From positions 1 through 59,978 of the IMG/VR virus record IMGVR_UViG_3300044950_001033: a stretch of DNA of 59,978 nucleotides. One strand, written 5' to 3'. Shown piece by piece: positions 1-7,750 of this stretch (position 1 is its first letter; the number at the start of each line of letters is the position of its first letter). The notes below the pieces were generated by a model that worked only from the letters and a program-made list of their open reading frames with translations, was not told where the DNA came from and did no database searches. The stretch is from a virus. Both the position numbers and the translations under genes were made by a program.

Positions 1-4
1 AAAT

Positions 5-1129
5 TTAAATTACATATATTTGACGAGGCATTGCTCTAAACTTCATTTGTTTGTTTAAGTTTTCTGCTATTAACGCTTCTCTTTCCATTACTTTATCGGG
101 TCTCATTCTTGTTAACCATCCTTCAGCTCCTGTTAATTCTTCTATTAATTTAGATTTTTCATCTTTGGCCTCGGTTAGTAAACTTTGGTAATCCATTACA
201 ATTTCAGAATCAGGTGTCTTTAAGTTCCCACTATATTTACCTCTAACTCTCGCCAAAGTTTCTTTACAATATGCTGTAAACCATCTTCTCACCCATTGTT
301 GACCAGGGACATTTAAGTCTTCCCAAGATAATTCTTCAATAGGTACATCTGTTGGTAATTTAATAATATCAGGATTATTTTTTAAACAATCGGCTCTACT
401 ATCAGGTTCAACATCATAGTACCAATACCATACGGCTTTACCCACGTATTGACTATAACTTGACCAATTAAATTTACCACCAGGGGTATTCATTAAGTGA
501 ATTAACTTTTTACCATCAGGTAATCCTGTTATTCTATATGTCATTGAACCACCTAATATTCTATTAAGAATATTTGCTTCTTGCATTCTAATTAAATAAT
601 CAAAACCTGACATCATAAAATAAGAACCTTGATTACCCATTTGAGCAAATCCTGCTTGGTCGGCACCTAAACCGATACCACCAAAACCACCACCCATACC
701 ACCTATTCCAAAGGCGGTCCAAGGTTGGTCACTAAACCATAGTAATTCGTTAACCTCTCTACCTGCGGGAATTTCGTATGTTTGAACATTCTTTTCAAGA
801 ACAAAATAATCTTTCTTTAAAACCCAAGGACCTTCAGTTTGAAGACCAACAATTTTAGAATAAGCATAACTGAACTGTTGTTCAAAATCCATAGTTCTTG
901 TGACTAAGGCTCTTGCAACTGACCTTTCGTTCATGTTTAAATTCACAAGATTAACCCATTGTGAATCAATTAACCATTGAAGAATATACTCTTCGTAATC
1001 CCCAAGGGCTAACTCCATTAATGAATCCATCATCTCATCTTCAAGTTCAACACTTCTTAGTGGTGCACCTAACTGATGTTTAATTCTTGTATAAATTTTA
1101 CTTCTTTCTGGTTCCGGTATTACTGCCAT
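5..1129 (-). CDS. Putative virion neck/head-completion protein (gp13-like?)
   Basis: This 374-residue protein is not recognised with certainty. Its middle carries a YEIPAGREVNE segment followed by LLWF, which recalls the beta-rich part of T4 gp13-type neck proteins that close the head before tail joining. A glycine-rich insert (about residues 143-170, GGMGGGFGGIG) and a mixed helical C-terminus follow. There is no signal peptide or membrane segment. A gp14-like candidate lies at 5244 and a gp15-like gene at 6473, which would fit a neck cluster, but this gene is on the opposite strand and is separated from them by the SOD/SNF2/SET cassette. The start is the ATG at 1129, just downstream (on the minus strand) of a TATTTAT element. 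A virion structural role is likely; the gp13 assignment is an inference. Confidence 0.45.
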   Translation of the reverse strand: MAVIPEPERSKIYTRIKHQLGAPLRSVELEDEMMDSLMELALGDYEEYILQWLIDSQWVNLVNLNMNERSVARALVTRTMDFEQQFSYAYSKIVGLQTEGPWVLKKDYFVLEKNVQTYEIPAGREVNELLWFSDQPWTAFGIGGMGGGFGGIGLGADQAGFAQMGNQGSYFMMSGFDYLIRMQEANILNRILGGSMTYRITGLPDGKKLIHLMNTPGGKFNWSSYSQYVGKAVWYWYYDVEPDSRADCLKNNPDIIKLPTDVPIEELSWEDLNVPGQQWVRRWFTAYCKETLARVRGKYSGNLKTPDSEIVMDYQSLLTEAKDEKSKLIEELTGAEGWLTRMRPDKVMEREALIAENLNKQMKFRAMPRQIYVI

Positions 1130-1133
1130 GTCA

Positions 1134-1140
1134 ATAAATA
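1134..1140 (-). promoter_or_regulatory. TATTTAT element before the 5-1129 gene
   Basis: On the minus strand this reads TATTTATTGAC directly before the ATG. It is one of about fourteen same-sense copies found just upstream of transcription units in this window. The promoter role is inferred. Confidence 0.35.
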
Positions 1141-1146
1141 TATTAG

Positions 1147-2685
1147 TTATTCTATTTCGTGAATTAATGATGAATCATTAAACACATATTGGTTATGGTT
1201 TTTTATTGGTTTATTATCAAAAATCAAAATTTTATTTGTTTTTGTATTAATAAATATCATCCAATCTACACTATATGGTTGAACATTACCAGTATCTTTA
1301 ACCGTAATTGTGTTGTTTTCTTTTGTGATTGAGGAATATGGTTTAACTTGTGTTCTATATCTTTTACCATTTAAAGTGATTGCCAAATCTTCCCCTTTAA
1401 ATGCGTCTATTTTTTGACCATGACCCCCAAGTTTTTCAAGTTTTGCAGAATCTCCAAAATATTTTTGGAATTTATCTAATACCTCATCTTCAGACTTTTG
1501 TCCTCTATCCCATAGTTTTTTTAATACTTTGATGATATTAATAAATTCTTCGTTATTTTTTGTGAATATTTTTGTTTTAAAATGATTTAACGCTTTAACC
1601 AATCGGTTAATTTCTGTAATTGTTCTGTTTTCTTTTTTAGAAAAATCAAATTTCTTTTCGGGTTTACCTAATTTCTCAATTTGAATATTGATTGCTCGGG
1701 TTAACAAACAAAATGTGTTGAAGTTTGTGTTTAAATTATTAAGGATTGACCTTCCTTCTTTAGACTCTAATCCGTAAAACCCTGACATTTCTTTATCAGT
1801 ACTCTCAACCCAAAATTGATGGAATACTTGTTTTAGTGAGTCAGTTACTCCGTCTTGATAAATTTTCTTAATTTTTGTATTGTTGATAAGTTCTCTGTAG
1901 AATTGAACTTCTTTGGCATCACAGAATTTTGCCTCTTTAGATTCGGTTATTAATTTCTCAAGTTTAACAGATTCCATTAGTTTTGTTTCTGTTTTCATTT
2001 CATATAATTTAGAAACAAAATCCCAATTTACAACTTTCCAAAAGTTTACAATATATTCATCTCTTTTGTTTCTATACTTTAGATAATAAGCGTGTTCCCA
2101 TAGGTCTAACCCTAAAAGTGGAAATCCACCACCTTCAATAACATTCATTAAAGGATTATCTTGATTTGGAGTTGACATAATCTTTAATGTGTTTTTAGCT
2201 GTGAGTACTAACCATACCCAACCTGAACCGAATCTATCTTTAGCAACAGTATCAAATTGTTTTTTGAAAGAGATAAAACTTCCAAATTGTTTTGTTATTT
2301 TTTTTAAAAGTTCCCCTTCTAATTTCTTAGGGGTCGGGGTTAACATGTTCCAAAATAATGCGTGGTTAAAGGCTCCACCGGCATTATTTCTAATTGTTTT
2401 ATCAAAACGACCTATTGTTTTAATAATTTGTTCTAACTCTAAGTCCCCGTATTTTTTCTTGGATAAAGCATCGTTTAGTTTATCTACATACCCTTTGTAA
2501 TGTTTGTTGTAGTGGAAGTTCATTGTTTCGGGGTCAATAAACTGTTTGAGGGCTGAATAGGAGTATGGTAATTTTTCTATTCCTATTTTTTTCATTTCGG
2601 TAATCAATAACTCTTTTTCTTTGGTGATGTGGTTTTCAAGTATTTGTGTTTCGAGTTGTTGAATTTTCTCTTCTATTTTTTTCAT
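1147..2685 (-). CDS. Mn-type superoxide dismutase fused to a PD-(D/E)XK-like C-terminal domain
   Basis: This 512-residue protein carries a complete Fe/Mn superoxide dismutase (superoxide to O2 and H2O2) at about residues 38-228. All four metal ligands are visible: H58 (FHYNKHY), H108 (FNHALFW), D194 and H198 (DLWEHAYY). Glycine in the NNAGGAFNH segment and glutamine in the PNQDNPLM segment match the manganese type. Normal SODs are about 200 residues long; here a 33-residue helical leader precedes the domain and about 280 residues follow it. The C-terminal part has a helical region, then GEDLAI (D433) and TQVK (Q446, K448), the spacing of a PD-(D/E)XK nuclease core with Gln in place of Glu. 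ITE tripeptides flank the SOD part (residues 28-30 and 246-248). The SOD call is firm; the nuclease call is tentative, and the pairing is unusual. Confidence 0.85.
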   Translation of the reverse strand: MKKIEEKIQQLETQILENHITKEKELLITEMKKIGIEKLPYSYSALKQFIDPETMNFHYNKHYKGYVDKLNDALSKKKYGDLELEQIIKTIGRFDKTIRNNAGGAFNHALFWNMLTPTPKKLEGELLKKITKQFGSFISFKKQFDTVAKDRFGSGWVWLVLTAKNTLKIMSTPNQDNPLMNVIEGGGFPLLGLDLWEHAYYLKYRNKRDEYIVNFWKVVNWDFVSKLYEMKTETKLMESVKLEKLITESKEAKFCDAKEVQFYRELINNTKIKKIYQDGVTDSLKQVFHQFWVESTDKEMSGFYGLESKEGRSILNNLNTNFNTFCLLTRAINIQIEKLGKPEKKFDFSKKENRTITEINRLVKALNHFKTKIFTKNNEEFINIIKVLKKLWDRGQKSEDEVLDKFQKYFGDSAKLEKLGGHGQKIDAFKGEDLAITLNGKRYRTQVKPYSSITKENNTITVKDTGNVQPYSVDWMIFINTKTNKILIFDNKPIKNHNQYVFNDSSLIHEIE

Positions 2686-2707
2686 ATAATTAGATTATTC
2701 ATTACAT

Positions 2708-2714
2708 ATAAATA
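2708..2714 (-). promoter_or_regulatory. TATTTAT element before the SOD-fusion gene
   Basis: On the minus strand TATTTATATG lies 22 bases upstream of the ATG at 2685, in the 42-base gap after the SNF2 gene. Its position matches that of the other copies. The promoter role is inferred. Confidence 0.35.
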
Positions 2715-2727
2715 ATCCAGTTTTTAT

Positions 2728-4482
2728 TTAATTACGCATTTGGTTAATTCGTTTCAAAATTTCTTCGGCAGCATCTGCGGTATTTTGATTATCACCCATC
2801 ACAGTTGCAATGACTTGTTTCTTGTTATTGAGTATGTCATAGATAATTCCTTCAATTGTATTTTCAAATATTGGGTAATAAACTAATACATTATTTTTTT
2901 GACCGTATCTATAACTTCTATCTTCAGCTTGAGCGTGGTCTGAAGGAAGAAACGATAAATCATTAAAGATTACCGCTTCGGCGGCGGTTAATGTAATACC
3001 AACACCAGCAGCTTTAATATTACCCACAAATACTTTTATTTTATCATTCTCTTGGAATTGGTCAACACTATATTGTTTTTCTGTTTTAGACATTGTCCCA
3101 TTAAGTTTAACAGCCATTTTTCCAAAATGTTCTGTTATTTTTTCTAATGAATCAGTAAAATTACAGAAGATAATAACTTTTTTACCTTGTTCAATAATGT
3201 TCTCGGCAAGTTCTATTGTTTGGGTGATTTTTTCATCAGCAATAACTTGTCGTATTTTTGTTAATTTAGTAAATTGAACCGTAAGTGATTTTGACTCTTC
3301 GGGGTTTTTATCATACCAATCATAATACTCACCCATAATTGCTTCATACATTTTAGATTTTAACCTAAGATATACAGGTGTGATAATTTTGTCGGGAAGG
3401 TTAAGGACATTTTCTTTGAGTCGTCTTAATGTAAGACCCGCAGTTCGGTCTCTTAATTCTTCAAGATTGGATGCTCCTGTTACATTCCATATTTTTCTAC
3501 CGCCAGCATTAAATTGATAACCTTGACAATATCTAATAGCGTATGCCATCCAATTCTTTGCAACGGGGGAATCAACTAAACTTAATAGATTAAAATAATC
3601 CATTGGTCTTGATGTCATTGGGGTACCTGTTAATAACCAAAGTCGGTCTACTTTTTTAACAAGGTCATTGATTAATTTTGTTCTTTGGGCGGTGGCGTTT
3701 TTAATGTAGTGGGCTTCATCAACAATTACTAAATCAAAATTAGAATCAAGAATTTGGGAGTTTTCTTTCTTTTTTGTGGTGTGAAAGTTTTTAATAATAT
3801 CGTAATTAATAATGACAAAATCCGCATCACCATTAAAATTTTTACCTTCTGAGATGTAGATAGATTTATCTGAATAATTTTCTATCTCTCTTTTCCAGTT
3901 AATCTTTAAAGTTGCGGGACAAATAATTAAAACTTTTTTAGAACCTGATTCTAATGCGGCAATGATTGTTGAGGTTGTTTTACCCAATCCCATATCATCG
4001 GCAAGAATAAACTTTTTGTTTTCTACTAATTTTTGGATTGATTCTTTTTGATGGTCAAGTGGTGGACGGTGAGAATATTTGTCGTAATTTATAACAACAT
4101 TTTTTACCGTATTATCTTTAATGATTGCCGCTTTTGGTAACCAAAAATCATGAAATTCTTGTGTCTCTGTTATTCTACCCCAAATGTGAAACGCTTTTTC
4201 TTTGTCTGCCAATAACTTTTCAACCCACACCCTTTCAGGTATTTCAGTCATAAGTTTATCATCCGCCAATTTTTGTGCAAAATAGGCATCAAGTATTACC
4301 CATTTTTTTGCAACCTTTGGTTGTTTGTCATGGTTATTAATTATGTATTCTGCCTGACTTCTTGTTGGATAAAATCTTCTATTTATTTGAGATTTTCTTT
4401 TAAGTTCAATAAGATAATTATTTCCCCCTTCGTAAGTCTCCAATAAGGTCATCGCCTTAGACTCTAAACTTGCTTCACTCAT
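2728..4482 (-). CDS. SNF2-family ATPase/helicase
   Basis: This 584-residue superfamily 2 protein has the SNF2 order of motifs. Walker A is DDMGLGKTT (about 162-170), motif Ia is ICPATLKINW (about 187-196), the Walker B box is DEAH (255-258) and motif III is LLTGTP (about 283-288). The second RecA-like lobe ends with a motif VI of the form QAEDRSYRYGQ. Such enzymes translocate on double-stranded DNA and remodel protein-DNA complexes. The first 140 residues are not recognised. T4 UvsW is also an SF2 enzyme, but the DDMGLGKT and RxxRxGQ signatures point to SNF2. The gene starts directly after the stop of the SET-domain gene, so the two are probably co-translated. Phage copies may act in replication-fork repair or against host DNA-bound proteins; the role here is unknown. 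Confidence 0.88.
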   Translation of the reverse strand: MSEASLESKAMTLLETYEGGNNYLIELKRKSQINRRFYPTRSQAEYIINNHDKQPKVAKKWVILDAYFAQKLADDKLMTEIPERVWVEKLLADKEKAFHIWGRITETQEFHDFWLPKAAIIKDNTVKNVVINYDKYSHRPPLDHQKESIQKLVENKKFILADDMGLGKTTSTIIAALESGSKKVLIICPATLKINWKREIENYSDKSIYISEGKNFNGDADFVIINYDIIKNFHTTKKKENSQILDSNFDLVIVDEAHYIKNATAQRTKLINDLVKKVDRLWLLTGTPMTSRPMDYFNLLSLVDSPVAKNWMAYAIRYCQGYQFNAGGRKIWNVTGASNLEELRDRTAGLTLRRLKENVLNLPDKIITPVYLRLKSKMYEAIMGEYYDWYDKNPEESKSLTVQFTKLTKIRQVIADEKITQTIELAENIIEQGKKVIIFCNFTDSLEKITEHFGKMAVKLNGTMSKTEKQYSVDQFQENDKIKVFVGNIKAAGVGITLTAAEAVIFNDLSFLPSDHAQAEDRSYRYGQKNNVLVYYPIFENTIEGIIYDILNNKKQVIATVMGDNQNTADAAEEILKRINQMRN

Positions 4483-4875
4483 TTAAGTAACATTAGTATG
4501 TGTCCTACCGTCGCTCCAATAACTCATATCACCATAATATGTGAAAATTTCTTCGTTAGGATTTATTTCTTTTATTGCGTAAAATTCAAAAGTGTTGTTT
4601 TCCAAATTTGACCTCCAACTTGAATTTGGGTTATCACTATGATTATACAACATTCCATAACCTGTAGGTATAACTTGTGATGTCCAATCATTTCCTTGAG
4701 GCCAATTATATCGGTAATCAATTAATATGTGACTAACTTCTTTATTCAACCCCATATCAATTACAGGACATATTTCAATGATTTCTCCTTCGTAAATTAT
4801 TTCATTTGCGAATACTCCTAACCCATGTATTGTGCTATGAGCGATGTAAATTTTATGTGGTGTTGGTATTTTCAT
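4483..4875 (-). CDS. SET-domain protein (possible lysine methyltransferase)
   Basis: This compact 130-residue protein is almost entirely a SET domain, the fold that moves a methyl group from S-adenosylmethionine to lysine. Visible motifs in order are the GLGVFA turn (18-23), the YNHSDNPN box (77-84; canonical NHSxxPN, AdoMet pocket and pseudoknot) and NEEIFTYYG (107-115), which supplies the tyrosine region of the active site. There are no pre-SET zinc cysteines and no added targeting domain, as in small bacterial and viral SET proteins. The gene is directly adjacent to the SNF2 gene and divergent from the small gene at 4922. The substrate is unknown; host nucleoid proteins, ribosomal proteins or a phage protein are all possible. 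The family call is firm, while activity is inferred. Confidence 0.82.
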   Translation of the reverse strand: MKIPTPHKIYIAHSTIHGLGVFANEIIYEGEIIEICPVIDMGLNKEVSHILIDYRYNWPQGNDWTSQVIPTGYGMLYNHSDNPNSSWRSNLENNTFEFYAIKEINPNEEIFTYYGDMSYWSDGRTHTNVT

Positions 4876-4908
4876 AAAAGATTACCTTAAATATAAGTAA
4901 TTATAATG

Positions 4909-4915
4909 TATTTAT
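4909..4915 (+). promoter_or_regulatory. TATTTAT element in the divergent 4876-4921 gap
   Basis: TATTTATCAA ends a few bases before the plus-strand ATG at 4922. The 46-base gap must also hold the minus-strand start signal for the SET gene; a weaker TATTTAA copy reads toward that gene. If this is a promoter, the transcript of the 4922 gene would be nearly leaderless. Confidence 0.35.
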
Positions 4916-4921
4916 CAATAT

Positions 4922-5242
4922 ATGAGTATGAATCAAAAACAATTAGAAAAGTTGATAGGTAAAATGATGAATGTCATTAAACCTAATGGTGTATCTGATA
5001 TGGGTTTTAATTTAGAACCAATGGAAACTTATGAGGATGAATACTACATGAGGGTCACATATATTGTCCCTGATGGAAGTGAATTTTTAAGAAGAGACAA
5101 CATGAAAAAAACTGATGTTTATAGAGACCAATGGAATCGTGAAATTAAAAATACCATTAAAAATTATTTTAATGTTAATGTTGTTATTAGTTCATCGTCT
5201 ATTGAATCTGAATCATATCATAATAGATTAAAACAACATTAA
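4922..5242 (+). CDS. Hypothetical protein, 106 residues
   Basis: No family is recognised. The sequence is short, mixed alpha/beta and charged, with a tyrosine- and acid-rich middle (TYEDEYYMRV) and a serine-rich C-terminus. There is no signal peptide, membrane segment or cysteine. A second in-frame ATG two codons later (4928) could be the real start. It is the first plus-strand gene after the divergent junction and ends one base before the next gene, so it is probably translated with it as the start of the neck/tail operon. Confidence 0.7.
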   Translation: MSMNQKQLEKLIGKMMNVIKPNGVSDMGFNLEPMETYEDEYYMRVTYIVPDGSEFLRRDNMKKTDVYRDQWNREIKNTIKNYFNVNVVISSSSIESESYHNRLKQH

Positions 5243-5243
5243 T

Positions 5244-5756
5244 ATGCAGAAATTAGTTCCAATAACAAGATTAGGTAAATTCTTCGGAGGAGAAGATTAC
5301 ACCCTAGACATAGGTATGGGTGAAGAATGGTTATTGGGTGATATGAACTTCACAGTAGTTCTTTATCGTGTTGATAAATATAAGACAAAAACTGACGATG
5401 TCTACGGTGAGGTAACCGAAGATGGAATACAATTTATGGTACCTATTGAGTTAAAAGGTTTGGTTCAGGTAATGGCCCCTGCCCATAAATTTTTAGGTAA
5501 TTCTAAAGTGGAACAACAAGAACCTGGTAATATGAAGTTTTCTATTTATCAAAAAACTTTAGATGAGTTAGGTGTTGAAATATTCCTAGGGGATTATATT
5601 GGATATAATGAAACTGAAGATAGAATTAGATATTATGTGGTGAGTGATGATGGATATGTTAAGTCAGACAATAAACATACTTATGGTGGTTATAAACCAT
5701 TTTATAGAAGTATTATGGCCACTTACGTAAGTGAAAACGAATTTAGAGGGATATAA
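5244..5756 (+). CDS. Putative virion neck protein (gp14-like?)
   Basis: This 170-residue protein is beta-rich, with segments such as FTVVLYRVDKYKT, VYGEV and GDYIGY that loosely recall T4 gp14-type neck proteins. It sits one gene block before the gp15-like gene, the place expected for a neck component. It has no cysteines and no membrane segment. It starts at an ATG two bases after the previous stop, and its own TAA overlaps the next ATG by one base, so the group is translationally coupled. A virion role is an inference from position and general character; sequence support for gp14 itself is weak. Confidence 0.45.
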   Translation: MQKLVPITRLGKFFGGEDYTLDIGMGEEWLLGDMNFTVVLYRVDKYKTKTDDVYGEVTEDGIQFMVPIELKGLVQVMAPAHKFLGNSKVEQQEPGNMKFSIYQKTLDELGVEIFLGDYIGYNETEDRIRYYVVSDDGYVKSDNKHTYGGYKPFYRSIMATYVSENEFRGI

Positions 5757-6061
5757 TGAAATACATAATAACTGAAAATAGGTTAAATTCGATTATTGAA
5801 AATTGGTTAAATGAAAACTATAGTGATTTAGAAAGATATCATCGTACTGAATTTAGGGAAATTTATTTATCTAAAAATGGAAGGTTTAAATTCATGTATA
5901 ATTTAAGAACAAAACGATTATATGTTGTTAATGAAGTTTGGAGTTTTATTACAAATATGTTTGGTTTAGATTATGACGAGACGGAAAAAATTCTATTAAA
6001 TTGGTGTAGTAATAAATTTGGGTTTAGGATAAAAAACCTTGTTAAGGTAGATGAAATATGA
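5756..6061 (+). CDS. Hypothetical protein with N-terminal MKxxITE tag
   Basis: This 101-residue protein of unknown function starts MKYIITENRLNSII. The same pattern opens the next protein (MKILVTESQFDSIF), and the two align over about a dozen residues and then diverge completely. The rest is basic and aromatic-rich (FRIKNLVKV at the end), with no recognisable catalytic motif. Its start overlaps the previous stop by one base, preceded by GAGGG, one of the few purine-rich leaders in the window. Its own stop overlaps the next ATG by four bases. The shared N-terminus looks like a tag or targeting signal rather than a folded domain; this is inference. Confidence 0.65.
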   Translation: MKYIITENRLNSIIENWLNENYSDLERYHRTEFREIYLSKNGRFKFMYNLRTKRLYVVNEVWSFITNMFGLDYDETEKILLNWCSNKFGFRIKNLVKVDEI

Positions 6062-6471
6062 AAATATTAGTAACCGAATCTCAATTTGATTCCATCTTTA
6101 TAGGTAAAAAAGTTATGGTGTATTATAATTTACACAAACATACTTTTTCAGTTACATACGATAGTAAGGTAATATTACATTCAGACTATGTTAAGTTAGG
6201 GGATGTTGAATTTAGAGTTAGACCTGGTGGTAAGGATAGGGTTAGAAAAGAAAAAAGTAAAAATGTTCATGCTTTTGTTATTGGTACATTACTTGATTAT
6301 TGTGAGTATCCATGTGATGATATTCCAAATCCACCATCAGATATGATTGTCACCTATGACCCATACAAGTTTAACACATTTGTGTATAAAAATACTGAAG
6401 AACCTGTATATCAAGCAAAAGAAGTTGACATGATAAATTCAAAAAATAAACTATTTGTAGTTAAAAAATAA
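6058..6471 (+). CDS. Hypothetical protein with N-terminal MKxxVTE tag
   Basis: This 137-residue protein is of unknown function. It begins MKILVTESQFDSI, sharing the tag of the preceding protein. The body is beta-rich and basic (KDRVRKEKSKN at about 61-71) and contains a CEYPCDDIPNPP loop with two cysteines. There is no membrane segment. It overlaps the previous gene by four bases (ATGA) and is followed after one base by the gp15-like gene, so it belongs to the same co-translated group. No function is proposed. Confidence 0.65.
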   Translation: MKILVTESQFDSIFIGKKVMVYYNLHKHTFSVTYDSKVILHSDYVKLGDVEFRVRPGGKDRVRKEKSKNVHAFVIGTLLDYCEYPCDDIPNPPSDMIVTYDPYKFNTFVYKNTEEPVYQAKEVDMINSKNKLFVVKK

Positions 6472-6472
6472 T

Positions 6473-7513
6473 ATGCCATTACCAAAAAAAGTTATACCAA
6501 CACTACCATTAGTCCCTAAAAAGACATTGTCTGCTCGTAGAGAACAATTGTTAGAATATATTAATGAAGATGGAACTTATTTACCTAAGTCAGTTTTACA
6601 TGCAGATTTAGATAGAGGAATGTTAGATTTTGTTAAAGATGATTTACAAGTTATCACAGCAGGAAAAATTGTACCAATGGTGGATATCATTATTACAACT
6701 CAGAATTGGAGTCAATATGTTGAGACAGCATTATTTGTTGATTTAGATTATAACCCTTCACCACCTTTCATTACCGTAGTTAGAAGTCCTGAAGTAAAAT
6801 TTGGAACTAATCCCGCACTTCAATATACAATCCCAAATAGAAAACAATTCTATTACGCCTCAGTACCAACTTGGAATGGTAATGAACAAGGTATGGACAT
6901 TTACACAATACCACAACCTGTTCCTGTTGATATTAATTATAGTGTGAAAATTATTTGTAACCGAATGAGAGAGTTAAACGAACTCAACAAAGTTATAATG
7001 CAAAAGTTTTCATCAAGACAGGCTTATACATTTATAAAAGGTCAATATGTTCCAATCATACTAAATAATATTTCTGATGAATCTCAAATGAGTATTGAAT
7101 CAAGAAAATATTATGTTCAAAATTATGATTTTACTATGTTAGGTTATTTAATTGACGAAGATGAATTTGAAGTTAAACCGGCAATTGCGAGAGTTGCTTT
7201 ATTAACAGAACTTGAAACTTCATCGTTTGGTAAGAGAAGAAAAAAATCTCCTGAAAACCCTGATGAATTTTTATCTAATTTTTATTATATGGTAGGTAAT
7301 GATACTTTAAGTGATGTTGTTGCTTACACTGCAAATTTAACTTGGGCAAATTCAACTAATGTAAATTCTTATGATGTTTATATTAATGGAGACTATTATG
7401 GGACTGATGTACAAAAAATTCAAATAACTACTAACGATATATTATCAATCACCGTAGTGAAACAAAATAACTTATTAGAATCAAACATTAAGTTTGATAA
7501 TATCTTAGTTTAA
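6473..7513 (+). CDS. Tail sheath stabiliser/completion protein (gp15-like)
   Basis: This 346-residue protein resembles T4 gp15, which caps the head-proximal end of the sheath and tube and joins the tail to the neck. Supporting features are the N-terminal part with VDIIITTQNW (about 71-80), a central segment with PVPVDINYSVKIICNRM, and RQAYTFIKGQYVPI (about 183-196), the core of this family as I remember it. T4 gp15 is 272 residues, so this protein is longer, the excess being a C-terminal domain (about 255-346) that looks like a small beta-sandwich (NSYDVYINGDYYGTD). The position just before the sheath and tube genes fits the T4 order. The family call is made from memory of conserved blocks. 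Confidence 0.62.
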   Translation: MPLPKKVIPTLPLVPKKTLSARREQLLEYINEDGTYLPKSVLHADLDRGMLDFVKDDLQVITAGKIVPMVDIIITTQNWSQYVETALFVDLDYNPSPPFITVVRSPEVKFGTNPALQYTIPNRKQFYYASVPTWNGNEQGMDIYTIPQPVPVDINYSVKIICNRMRELNELNKVIMQKFSSRQAYTFIKGQYVPIILNNISDESQMSIESRKYYVQNYDFTMLGYLIDEDEFEVKPAIARVALLTELETSSFGKRRKKSPENPDEFLSNFYYMVGNDTLSDVVAYTANLTWANSTNVNSYDVYINGDYYGTDVQKIQITTNDILSITVVKQNNLLESNIKFDNILV

Positions 7514-7662
7514 TCTTCCCCGTAGATATCTTTTTTCTCTTTACAGGTCTCAACGATTAAATTTTCTAAAAATTTATAAATCTTAAACCCTCGTTTATCA
7601 CAATACTTTTTTAGTATTTCGTGGACTTTAGGGTCTATTTTAATGTTCTTGATTTCTTTCAT
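7510..7662 (-). CDS. Small ribbon-helix-helix-type DNA-binding protein
   Basis: A 50-residue minus-strand frame starts at the ATG at 7662 and its stop overlaps the end of the gp15-like gene. It reads MKEIKNIKIDPKVHEILKKY and continues with a turn (CDKRGFK) and a second helix (IYKFLENLIVETC). This beta-strand, helix, turn, helix layout is that of Arc/MetJ/CopG repressors, which bind DNA as dimers through the N-terminal strand. It lies antisense between tail genes, just upstream of the sheath promoter region, so it could regulate the late tail operon or its own transcription. It is short, but the amino acid pattern is strongly family-like. Confidence 0.65.
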   Translation of the reverse strand: MKEIKNIKIDPKVHEILKKYCDKRGFKIYKFLENLIVETCKEKKDIYGED

Positions 7663-7750
7663 AGTTTTTGTGGTGAGAAAAAAGGTAGAATTTATTCCTA
7701 CTGTTTACTAATACATATTCAAAAGTCAAGTTTTTTGTGTTAGTATCTAA

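Noticed and set aside
2189-2500. A 103-residue plus-strand open frame inside the SOD-fusion gene
   Set aside because: It is antisense to the well-conserved SOD domain and has no family pattern, so it is a chance frame.
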